The notes beneath the pieces were generated by a model. It did no database searches. It was not told where the DNA came from and saw nothing but the letters and a program-made list of their open reading frames with translations. A stretch of DNA of 5,839 nucleotides from Candidatus Poseidoniales archaeon (GTDB lineage: Archaea; Thermoplasmatota; Poseidoniia; Poseidoniales; Poseidoniaceae). Positions 1 through 5,064 of the stretch are shown in pieces (position 1 is the stretch's first letter; each line of letters opens with the position of its first letter). The stretch is from assembly GCA_009887135.1 (NCBI GenBank), contig QXYA01000016.1:1-5839 (forward strand). Reading direction: 5' to 3'. The position numbers were made by a program, and so were the translations under genes.

Positions 1-80
1 TTGGGTCCAAGCGTCCCAAACGCCCGAGTATAGGCCAAACTAACCCATACGCCCTTAGTTTGGGGGACGCCATTCGCCAT
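1..80 (-). CDS. Possible 5' part of a further minus-strand gene (partial, unrecognised)
   Basis: An ATG at 80-78 opens a frame that stays free of stops to the window edge (26 codons, starting MANGVPQTKGVWVSLAYTRA). It begins 7 nt after the TGA of the 88-522 gene, with a weak Shine-Dalgarno-like GAGTGA across the preceding stop, so it would fit as the next gene of the operon. The evidence is thin: 26 open codons are expected by chance fairly often, one plus-strand frame (3-128) is also open here, and the codons are richer in GCG, CGG, GGG and ACG than in the neighbouring genes. I recognise no family. The same stretch carries inverted repeats and could instead be non-coding. Confidence 0.3.
   Translation of the reverse strand, partial: MANGVPQTKGVWVSLAYTRAFGTLGP
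11..70. repeat. Nested inverted repeats at the left edge
   Basis: CCAAACTAA at 35-43 and TTAGTTTGG at 55-63 form a perfect 9-bp inverted repeat around an 11-nt loop. Outside it, GCGTCCC at 11-17 and GGGACGC at 64-70 form a perfect 7-bp pair. CCAAAC also occurs at 16-21, so the left arm has a second copy that could compete for the same partner at 58-63. ACGCCC occurs twice (20-25 and 49-54). It lies just downstream of the 88-522 stop and could be a transcript 3' structure, but there is no T-run beside it. It does not fold as a tRNA. The function is unknown. Confidence 0.5.
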
Positions 81-87
81 ATGAAGT

Positions 88-522
88 TCACTCAAGGAGT
101 TGCCAGGTTCCGTCTTGTCGACGAATGATGGTTCCATTGATTTCGAGTTGATCTAAAAGGTCATCTGCATCCATGTCGGACTCAGCTTTGAGCAAAACTT
201 CCTCGACATCATCACGACGAATTACACCCTGCTCACCGGCTTTCTCAACAATCAGCGTATACAAGCGCCGAGGCGATGTTGAATTAATGGCAACAAGAGG
301 TTCTTCAGAGGCTTCTAGTTTTTTGCGGAGTTCATCACGAATCTCTTCTGGAGTATTTGCTAAGGCCACTTCAATTCTTAATTGAGCTGCTGAATCAGCA
401 GTGGCTACAACAGGAGTGCTGCTTGCTAGAGATTGCCCACAATGCGGGCATTGTCGGGCACGAGTACGCGTGCCATGACAATTCCTGCAAGCAGGACATC
501 GTACAACACTCCATTTCTCCAT
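88..522 (-). CDS. Zinc-ribbon plus winged-helix protein (DUF5817-like layout)
   Basis: This is a 144-residue soluble protein. Residues 9-28 carry a CxxC...CxxC zinc-ribbon signature (C9, C12, C25, C28, with an extra C15-H16 between). Residues about 45-72 are a charged helix. Residues about 84-144 look like a winged helix: helices around RRLYTLIVEKA and DDVEEVLLKA, a recognition-like helix DADDLLDQLEINGTII, and a wing ending DGTWQLLE. The zinc ribbon plus C-terminal winged helix closing in a G-x-W/Y-x-L motif recalls, from memory, haloarchaeal proteins labelled DUF5817 or 'replication protein H'; that link is by eye only. The order suggests nucleic-acid binding, but the target is unknown. The gene starts 32 nt after the upstream gene's stop on the same strand, so the two are probably co-transcribed. 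No clear Shine-Dalgarno precedes the ATG; an AT-rich TCTTAATC at roughly -28 to -21 could be a weak internal TATA box. Confidence 0.8.
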   Translation of the reverse strand: MEKWSVVRCPACRNCHGTRTRARQCPHCGQSLASSTPVVATADSAAQLRIEVALANTPEEIRDELRKKLEASEEPLVAINSTSPRRLYTLIVEKAGEQGVIRRDDVEEVLLKAESDMDADDLLDQLEINGTIIRRQDGTWQLLE

Positions 523-554
523 GAAGGTGGTTTACGGCAACAGATTAAGAAGAT

Positions 555-1208
555 TCACAAACTAAAATCTGGCCCAGAACTTTGAGTTTTTCCTCCAGGA
601 CGTCGTGCTGGAGCCGCAGGTGCCTTGGTGTCAACACGCTTCTTTTCAGGCTCAGCACTGCGGGTTAGTGCGCCACGGATTGTACCGGTTCTTCCTCGAC
701 CTGCCATTCGTAATGAATCTGGTAGAATCAAGGCTGCAATAGCAACACCGTGATGATCTGCTCCCGCAGTCACTTCATCAACAGCCACATCAAATGCAAC
801 AACTTCTAAATCACGAGAAGCGAGTTTACGCTGAATGTTTCTGCGTAAGAGGAGAACTGTTTCTTCATAGTCTGCTTCGGTTGTAATCGTAGCAACAATT
901 GCACATTCTTCACCTTCTGGTGTTTCACAAAGCGCATAGCCAACTCCTGCGCAAGCGGTTGAACCAGACCAAGCATATGCAGTAGCAAGATGACATTCAA
1001 CAAGAGAACCCATCGGCAATGCTTCAGGAGGAACAATGTTGAATCCTAGAGGGAGCATAGCACCCTGAACTTGGATTAATCTTGCATCACCTAGACCAAG
1101 TTCAACCAGACCTTGATCAAATGCATCTTCTCCGTTTTCTCCCCAAGGAGCAACTGCAGTCATGAGCCAGCCACGTGAGGATTTGGACCCACCTTCTTGT
1201 CCCGCCAT
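555..1208 (-). CDS. Pyruvoyl-dependent arginine decarboxylase-fold protein, probably catalytically inactive
   Basis: A 217-residue protein whose residues about 14-165 align by eye with pyruvoyl-dependent arginine decarboxylase of Methanocaldococcus jannaschii: DAFDQGLVELGLGDARLI (28-45) matches NAFDGALLNAGIGNVNLI, LPMGSLV (64-70) matches LPMGALV, and AGVGYAL and HHGVAIAALIL follow at the expected spacing. The active family self-cleaves at a Ser-Ser pair to form the pyruvoyl group. Here the equivalent positions read Q48-G49 (V-Q-G-A-M-L-P), so self-processing by the known route looks impossible. The active-site Asn (N47 in M. jannaschii) aligns with R43, and the conserved Glu (E109) aligns with a Thr near 107. 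Residues about 168-217 form an Arg/Ala/Pro/Lys-rich, probably disordered basic tail, which the short archaeal enzymes I recall lack. It is first in an apparent operon with the zinc-ribbon/winged-helix gene. ATG 1208 is supported by a TATA-like box 25-32 nt upstream. The fold call is fairly confident; the present role is unknown. Confidence 0.72.
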   Translation of the reverse strand: MAGQEGGSKSSRGWLMTAVAPWGENGEDAFDQGLVELGLGDARLIQVQGAMLPLGFNIVPPEALPMGSLVECHLATAYAWSGSTACAGVGYALCETPEGEECAIVATITTEADYEETVLLLRRNIQRKLASRDLEVVAFDVAVDEVTAGADHHGVAIAALILPDSLRMAGRGRTGTIRGALTRSAEPEKKRVDTKAPAAPARRPGGKTQSSGPDFSL

Positions 1209-1274
1209 AAGTTGAAAGAGTCAAATCGGTTCTTGAATAACGTGGTCAATAATGAACGTAATGAAAGAAATGCT
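1209..1274. promoter_or_regulatory. Divergent promoter region with two TATA-like boxes
   Basis: This 66-nt gap separates two diverging genes. For the minus-strand gene, TTATTCAA (plus strand 1233-1240) lies 25-32 nt before its ATG. For the plus-strand gene, CAATAATGA (1247-1255) is centred about 24 nt before ATG 1275. Both distances suit an archaeal TATA box driving a leaderless or nearly leaderless transcript, and neither start has a Shine-Dalgarno sequence. TAATGA is repeated at 1250-1255 and 1259-1264. The boxes are degenerate, so this rests on spacing more than on sequence. Confidence 0.4.
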
Positions 1275-1592
1275 ATGGCAAATCACTTCTTCGCCGATGA
1301 TATGGGGAACGCCTCTCGGATGCTGTTAATGGTTTCAGCAGTCGGCTTGTTGATCACTGCCGTGGTTCTTTTGTTCAAGAATAGTGATTCAACACTCATG
1401 ATCATTCCAATCATTGGTGGTGCGATTCTAATGGGCTTCGGATATTTCTTATTCGACGCAAAAGATGAGGAGACTCAAGGAAGTACTGCTGGAGTCATCA
1501 TGCAAAAGGGAGGAAACTCCTCTGGAATTGAACCTGCTGGAGATCAATTACCAGACTTAATTTCATCCGATTACGAGATACCAATTCTTTAG
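1275..1592 (+). CDS. Small two-helix membrane protein, apparently cut short by a frameshift
   Basis: A 105-residue hypothetical membrane protein. Residues about 16-34 and 41-60 are strong transmembrane segments (MLLMVSAVGLLITAVVLLF; LMIIPIIGGAILMGFGYFLF) joined by a very short polar loop KNSDST, so this is a tight hairpin. An acidic, Gly/Ser-rich tail follows. The frame opens further upstream with an ATG at 1197, but that would overlap the divergent gene and its promoter. ATG 1275 is preferred because MANHFF begins the sensible protein and a TATA-like box sits about 24 nt before it. The frame ends at TAG 1590-1592, directly beside coding-like sequence in another frame that runs to 1726 (separate entry). 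I do not recognise the family. The intact product is probably about 150 residues. Confidence 0.7.
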   Translation: MANHFFADDMGNASRMLLMVSAVGLLITAVVLLFKNSDSTLMIIPIIGGAILMGFGYFLFDAKDEETQGSTAGVIMQKGGNSSGIEPAGDQLPDLISSDYEIPIL

Positions 1593-1726
1593 AATCAGAA
1601 CGAGAGGTTCTACTGAAGGTTGCAGCTGCTGCTGGTCTTACGGACAAACACGTTGATGCGTTGCTTCAATGGACCATCAAAGGATTCCACTGGATGCAAG
1701 AAGGCTACAATGCCCTCGACATCTGA
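1589..1726 (+). pseudogene. Out-of-frame C-terminal continuation of the two-helix membrane protein
   Basis: The frame read from TTA 1589 encodes 45 residues before TGA 1724-1726, starting LESEREVLLKVAAAAGLTDK and containing HVDALLQWTIKGF and HWMQEGYNALDI. It has amphipathic helices and balanced composition and reads like real protein. This frame has no ATG, GTG or TTG between its upstream stop (1529-1531) and this segment, so it has no start of its own. Adding one T to the TTT at 1588-1590 joins it to the preceding frame as ...YEIPIL-LESEREV..., giving about 150 residues. It fills what would otherwise be an unexplained 149-nt gap and ends 15 nt before the convergent fttA stop. It may be a homopolymer sequencing or assembly error, or a genuine mutation. 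Confidence 0.6.
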
Positions 1727-1741
1727 AGAAGGATATTCCCT

Positions 1742-3646
1742 TCACAGAATTCGAACTGTTTCAAGGTTCTTTGGAGCATAGGTTCGACATCGATACTTAT
1801 CTCTCAACTCTTTTCCGAGTTCACTGCACTTGTAGTAATCTCCGTGATGACAGATGATGTTACGAGGCTTTGGATTCATGGAATCGACGAAAGCAAGTAA
1901 TTGCCGTCGGTCTGAGTGCCCACTAAATCCATCGATCGTAGCCATTTCACAACCAACCTTGACGATTTCAGTACGACCATCAATCAGCATAGGAACTTCA
2001 CCAAATCCTTTCTGGAGACGACGACCTAGGGTACCTTCTGCTTGGTATCCAACGAAGCAGAGTGAATTTCGTTCTTCATGCGCCCAGTTTTGGAAGTAAT
2101 TCATAACAGGGCCTCCGTTAAGCATACCGGATGTTGCAAGAACGATGCATGGACTTGTATCCATAACGATACTCTCTCTTCGTTGTGCTCCTTCAACGGT
2201 TCTAAACCAAGGACTTGTAAATGGATTCTCACCATCATCCTGTTGCAATGATTTTCGTAGAGCAGCAGTGAGATAATTTGGATGGCTTGCGTGAATGGCT
2301 GTTGCCTCTTGAATCATACCATCGAGCCATACCGGAACAGGTTCAACTGCACCTGAACGGAAGAGATCATCAATAGCAATCATAACTTCTTGAGAACGAC
2401 CTACAGCGAATACAGGACAAATCAGTTTACCGTTCCTTTGCAAGGTACGTGTAACAATATCCTGGAGTTCTTGGTTTGCTTCTTCACGTGATGGTTGGTA
2501 ATCACCAGCTGCACCATATGTCGATTCAATGACAAGTGTTTCACAGCGAGGGAAACGGGTATTTGCTGCATCGAAGAGCCAAGACTTCTCGAACTTTTGA
2601 TCGCCTGAGAAAACAATGTTATGCTTACCATCAGCGATGTTGAGATGGACTGCTGAAGAACCAAGAATATGTCCTGCATTCGAGAATGTCATCTTCACAT
2701 CAGGAGCAACATCAGTGGTTTGATTCCAATCCACATCAACAACGTGACGCATGCACATACGGATGTCTTCCATATCGTAAGGAGCACGCTTACCTTCCGC
2801 TCCACCGACTTTGAGATAGTCTGTTTGAAGAAGCAACATCAAATCTCGAGTTGGAGGTGTACAGAAGACTGGTCCTCGATATCCATACTTGAATAGGACA
2901 GGAAGCATTCCTGCGTGATCCAAGTGAGCGTGAGTCAAAACCACTGCATCGATTTGTTCCAATGGGAGTGCTTCAGGTGCAGTGAAGTATGGCATAGGGT
3001 CGGTATCGGATGCGATGTTAACACCAACGTCGATCATAATTCTCGATTCATTCGTGGTGACAAAGTGGCAAGCACGTCCAACTTCCTGATAGGATCCAAG
3101 AGCAGTGACACGAGCCCAAGTTGAACCTGGTCGCTTTGGTCTGTGAATATTCAAACCAAAGTTTCTCAATAACTTCCTGCGCTCTTCAGCGTGTGCTTCT
3201 CGATATCCACGGATATCACGCACGGTCTTGGAGATGATTGGTGGGGTTCGCTCGACGGTGACTTCCCATCCAGTTTTAATTCGGATTTCTCTGGCAATTG
3301 CACCTCTTCTACCAACTGCCTCTGAGGGATTCTTACATTGTATGATGACTTTCCAAATACAAGGATCGAAGAATAATTCCGATATCTCAGCTGTTTCAGG
3401 TACGAGGTCATTGATGACTGCAGTTGTTGCTTCCTTATCCATGACAATATCAGCATTCGGACGCATAACGATTCGACGCTTGATTTTCTTCGAGATTTTT
3501 CCAGCAAGTCCTTCAGAACCTACGAACTTGTCAATTTCACTTGTGAATATGGCAATATCGCCCGCTTCTAAATCAGCTTTGTACTCGATATCACGAGGTA
3601 CAATCTTACTTATTTCATCTTTGATTTCCTTGAAGGTTAATCGCAT
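1742..3646 (-). CDS. fttA: Archaeal CPSF-like ribonuclease / transcription termination factor (aCPSF1, FttA)
   Basis: A 634-residue protein, full length for the family. aCPSF1/FttA binds U-rich RNA behind RNA polymerase, cleaves the transcript and terminates transcription. Residues about 1-140 are the KH region, with a clear G-R-R-G loop at 112-115. The metallo-beta-lactamase core follows: D206 (motif 1), H239-x-H241-x-D243-H244 (motif 2, THAHLDHAG), H326 (GHILGS, motif 3) and D349 (FSGDQ, motif 4). The inserted beta-CASP domain has E374 (IESTYG, motif A), H577 (GHSD, motif B) and H601 (CHHGD, motif C). All metal ligands are present, so it should be an active nuclease. The extreme C-terminus (ETVRIL) matches the conserved end used in dimerisation. 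The start is fixed by AGGAG at 3655-3659, 8 nt before the ATG. It lies 78 nt downstream of psmB on the same strand, a pairing I recall from other euryarchaea, and that gap carries a strong potential hairpin. Confidence 0.96.
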   Translation of the reverse strand: MRLTFKEIKDEISKIVPRDIEYKADLEAGDIAIFTSEIDKFVGSEGLAGKISKKIKRRIVMRPNADIVMDKEATTAVINDLVPETAEISELFFDPCIWKVIIQCKNPSEAVGRRGAIAREIRIKTGWEVTVERTPPIISKTVRDIRGYREAHAEERRKLLRNFGLNIHRPKRPGSTWARVTALGSYQEVGRACHFVTTNESRIMIDVGVNIASDTDPMPYFTAPEALPLEQIDAVVLTHAHLDHAGMLPVLFKYGYRGPVFCTPPTRDLMLLLQTDYLKVGGAEGKRAPYDMEDIRMCMRHVVDVDWNQTTDVAPDVKMTFSNAGHILGSSAVHLNIADGKHNIVFSGDQKFEKSWLFDAANTRFPRCETLVIESTYGAAGDYQPSREEANQELQDIVTRTLQRNGKLICPVFAVGRSQEVMIAIDDLFRSGAVEPVPVWLDGMIQEATAIHASHPNYLTAALRKSLQQDDGENPFTSPWFRTVEGAQRRESIVMDTSPCIVLATSGMLNGGPVMNYFQNWAHEERNSLCFVGYQAEGTLGRRLQKGFGEVPMLIDGRTEIVKVGCEMATIDGFSGHSDRRQLLAFVDSMNPKPRNIICHHGDYYKCSELGKELRDKYRCRTYAPKNLETVRIL

Positions 3647-3654
3647 TCTTACAT

Positions 3655-3659
3655 CTCCT
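3655..3659 (-). promoter_or_regulatory. Strong Shine-Dalgarno of fttA
   Basis: AGGAG on the minus strand lies 8 nt before ATG 3646, embedded in CAGGAGAT. It fixes the fttA start and indicates leadered translation. It directly abuts the 3' arm of the inverted repeat at 3661-3710, so folding there could influence ribosome access. Confidence 0.75.
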
Positions 3660-3660
3660 G

Positions 3661-3710
3661 CCGCTACTTAGCATGCTACGCATATCCATAGGAATACGGC
3701 TAAGCCGCGG
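3661..3710 (-). repeat. Inverted repeat in the psmB-fttA gap
   Basis: Arms at 3661-3672 and 3699-3710 match at 10 of 12 positions as an inverted repeat around a 26-nt loop. As minus-strand RNA, CCGCGGCUUAGC would pair with GCUAAGUAGCGG with one G-A mismatch and one G-U wobble. Two shorter palindromes use parts of the same bases: CGGC-TAA-GCCG at 3697-3707 and TAGCATGCTA at 3669-3678. The long stem and the two local hairpins are mutually exclusive. The element lies between the psmB stop and the fttA ribosome binding site. Confidence 0.6.
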
Positions 3711-3724
3711 GAGGGTAAGGGACT

Positions 3725-4351
3725 TCACTTCTTCTTTAGAAGAGAATCAATTTCGGATTGCTCGACTGGGACGTAACCGTCCTTTGCCGTGATGACTGCG
3801 AGATCCATTCCGTTTCCAGATGCAGCGTCTCTTTGGCCAGAGGCACTCAGAGCACGAGCAGCAAGACGAACTGTATCAGCACGGTTCATTCCTTCGGAGA
3901 ATCCATCTTCAAGAACACCGTACATGTAAGGTGAACCTGAACCTGTTGCACAGTAGACATCGGGAATAGAACCACCTGCGGAGTCGATTGAGTAAACGTG
4001 AGAACCGTCTGCATCAACACCAACGATGAGAAGTTGTACCCAGTGAGGGCGTCCAGAAAGAAGGTTGGCAGTGAAAGTAGCTGCGCCTTTGACGGTCATG
4101 TTTTGTCCTCTTCGAAGTTGGTAAAGTGAAACTTCAGCAGCGAGGGTACGAGAGAGTGATTGTGCGTGGCCAACAAGACCTGCAGTTGTCAGAGCGAGAT
4201 TGTCACCAATCTTGAACAATTTCTGAACACTTTTGTTTGCAATAAAGTGACCCATAGTTGCTCTGTGATCAGCACCAACAACGACACCTCCGTTGAAGGT
4301 AATTCCTACTGTGCTTGTTCCAGTTTTCAATACACCATCTTGTGCTTCCAT
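3725..4351 (-). CDS. psmB: 20S proteasome beta subunit (threonine peptidase T1)
   Basis: This encodes the catalytic beta subunit of the archaeal 20S proteasome, which assembles as heptameric rings between alpha rings. From ATG 4351 it has 208 residues: an 11-residue propeptide ending LKTG, then the mature enzyme beginning TSTVGI. In mature numbering Thr1 is the nucleophile, with D17 (GADHR) and K33 (VQKLF) completing the catalytic set and S129 (TGSGSP) and D164 (GQRDAASG) supporting it. It resembles the Thermoplasma acidophilum subunit closely (TGT-x-TVGIT, AGLVG, DAAGGS-type and YGVLE motifs). The frame extends upstream to a GTG at 4402, but ATG 4351 is preferred because AGGTGA (4357-4362) lies 5 nt before it and the short propeptide is normal for archaeal beta subunits. 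It is first in a probable transcript with fttA. The alpha subunit is not in the window. Confidence 0.97.
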   Translation of the reverse strand: MEAQDGVLKTGTSTVGITFNGGVVVGADHRATMGHFIANKSVQKLFKIGDNLALTTAGLVGHAQSLSRTLAAEVSLYQLRRGQNMTVKGAATFTANLLSGRPHWVQLLIVGVDADGSHVYSIDSAGGSIPDVYCATGSGSPYMYGVLEDGFSEGMNRADTVRLAARALSASGQRDAASGNGMDLAVITAKDGYVPVEQSEIDSLLKKK

Positions 4352-4500
4352 GTTTTTCACCTGATTGCCACCCCATATGAACTGCGGGGTCTGCAATCTC
4401 ACCCTGCCACAGGCCCCTTATCAACTCGCCGTTTAGAAAGCATCATTTTTCATCATCAACAAAGAAAGCATTCTTGTGCCACCGCACATAGCGCTGTCAT
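4352..4500. promoter_or_regulatory. Divergent psmB / sepF-like control region with a 9-bp direct repeat
   Basis: This gap between divergent genes must hold both promoters. AGAAAGCAT occurs at 4435-4443 and again at 4463-4471, 28 nt apart start to start, flanking an AT-rich segment that includes CATTTTTCATC. On the minus strand the first copy sits in CTTTCTAAAC, a degenerate TATA-like element that would give psmB a leader of some 50 nt, in keeping with its Shine-Dalgarno. No convincing TATA box or Shine-Dalgarno is visible for the plus-strand gene. The direct repeat could be an operator, but that is a guess from position. Confidence 0.4.
4357..4362 (-). promoter_or_regulatory. Shine-Dalgarno deciding the psmB start
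   Basis: AGGTGA on the minus strand lies 5 nt before ATG 4351 and complements the archaeal 16S rRNA 3' end. It selects the short propeptide form over the upstream GTG at 4402. Confidence 0.7.
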
Positions 4501-5064
4501 ATGGCAAGGAAACGCCCCTCTGAACCTGATGAAGGGCAGTTCTCACTCGATGATTTCATGAATCAACAGCCTGCGAGTTCAGATACCGTTCCTGATATGA
4601 TCGATTTAGCCGAAGAACCTCAGCAACCAGTGGGCAAACCATTGCGTACCTTCTCAATGCCCAGTGGTGTTAGCAATGTTGTTGACGAACCAATACCGCC
4701 TCCAAGTTCAGGACTCTTTCACAATCTAGGGAAGCGATTTCCAAATCCGCCAATTCCGATGAACGATGGAGGCATGGTCCTTCACCGTGCAACCTTAATC
4801 GATATGACTGGAGTCGATACGCTACTCGATTGGGTCTCGGATGGACATGCTGCTTTGGTCGAAATGGCACGACTCATGAACAGAGAGCAGGAAGTTACCA
4901 ACGTTCTAGCCAGACTCCATCTCTTCGTAGAAAACGACATGGGTGGACAAATCGTTCAAATCACCGAAACACGAGTCATGCTTCTCCCGCCTGGATGTGT
5001 TGGGCTCAATGGACTCGAAGATGAAGCATTCAATGATGAAGCCGAACGTCTTGGAGGACTTTGA
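4501..5064 (+). CDS. sepF: SepF-like cell division protein
   Basis: A 187-residue protein. Residues about 92-168 match the SepF domain, the FtsZ membrane anchor of archaea and Gram-positive bacteria: MVLHRATLIDMTGVDTLLDW, the helix NREQEVTNVLARLHLFV, then the closing strands GGQIVQITETRVMLLPPG (148-165). The GG-x-I-x-x-I...LLPPG pattern is the most diagnostic part. Residues 1-90 are low in hydrophobics and Pro/Ser-rich, probably a flexible linker. The usual N-terminal amphipathic membrane helix of archaeal SepF is not obvious; the start MARKRPSEPDEGQFSLDDFM is polar and only the FSLDDFM patch or residues about 71-80 (GLFHNLGKRF) might bind a membrane. It overlaps zpr1 by one base (TGATG), so the two are translationally coupled. 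The domain call is good; the role in division is inferred from the family. Confidence 0.8.
   Translation: MARKRPSEPDEGQFSLDDFMNQQPASSDTVPDMIDLAEEPQQPVGKPLRTFSMPSGVSNVVDEPIPPPSSGLFHNLGKRFPNPPIPMNDGGMVLHRATLIDMTGVDTLLDWVSDGHAALVEMARLMNREQEVTNVLARLHLFVENDMGGQIVQITETRVMLLPPGCVGLNGLEDEAFNDEAERLGGL
5053..5057 (+). promoter_or_regulatory. Shine-Dalgarno of zpr1 inside the sepF-like gene
   Basis: GGAGG lies 6 nt before ATG 5064, within the last codons of the upstream gene. It selects ATG 5064 over an in-frame TTG at 5061 and supports coupled translation. Confidence 0.75.

Noticed and set aside
11..70. A tRNA gene suggested by the GCGTCCC/GGGACGC acceptor-like pair
   Set aside because: The span is too short (60 nt), there is no T-arm with GTTC-like loop or D-arm in either orientation, and the internal stem has an 11-nt loop in the wrong place.
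3..128. Open plus-strand frame ending at TGA 126-128 as the 3' end of a convergent gene
   Set aside because: It would overlap the last 41 bases of the well-supported 88-522 gene, and the residues resemble no family I know; 41 open codons at a window edge are not strong evidence.
1197..1274. N-terminal extension of the two-helix membrane protein from ATG 1197
   Set aside because: It overlaps the divergent coding region and its promoter, and the added residues are Asn/Arg-rich without structure; ATG 1275 has a suitable upstream element.
1583..1592. Programmed -1 frameshifting to join the two halves of the membrane protein
   Set aside because: The site lacks an X-XXY-YYZ pattern and the tRNAs for ATT and CTT would not re-pair in the new frame; an indel is simpler.
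1669..1857. 62-codon plus-strand open frame at the fttA 3' end
   Set aside because: It is mainly the reverse complement of conserved fttA coding sequence, and its start lies inside the frameshifted C-terminal continuation.
3228..3671. 147-codon plus-strand open frame opposite the fttA 5' region
   Set aside because: It is antisense to an unmistakable conserved gene and shows Ser/Ile-rich shadow composition with no recognisable motif.
4352..4402. Longer proteasome beta precursor starting at GTG 4402
   Set aside because: It would give an unusually long 28-residue propeptide from a weak start, whereas ATG 4351 has AGGTGA at ideal spacing.
4160..4561. 133-codon plus-strand open frame opposite psmB and into the sepF-like gene
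   Set aside because: It is antisense to psmB and overlaps the sepF-like gene in another frame; the Cys/Ser/His-rich product has no domain logic.
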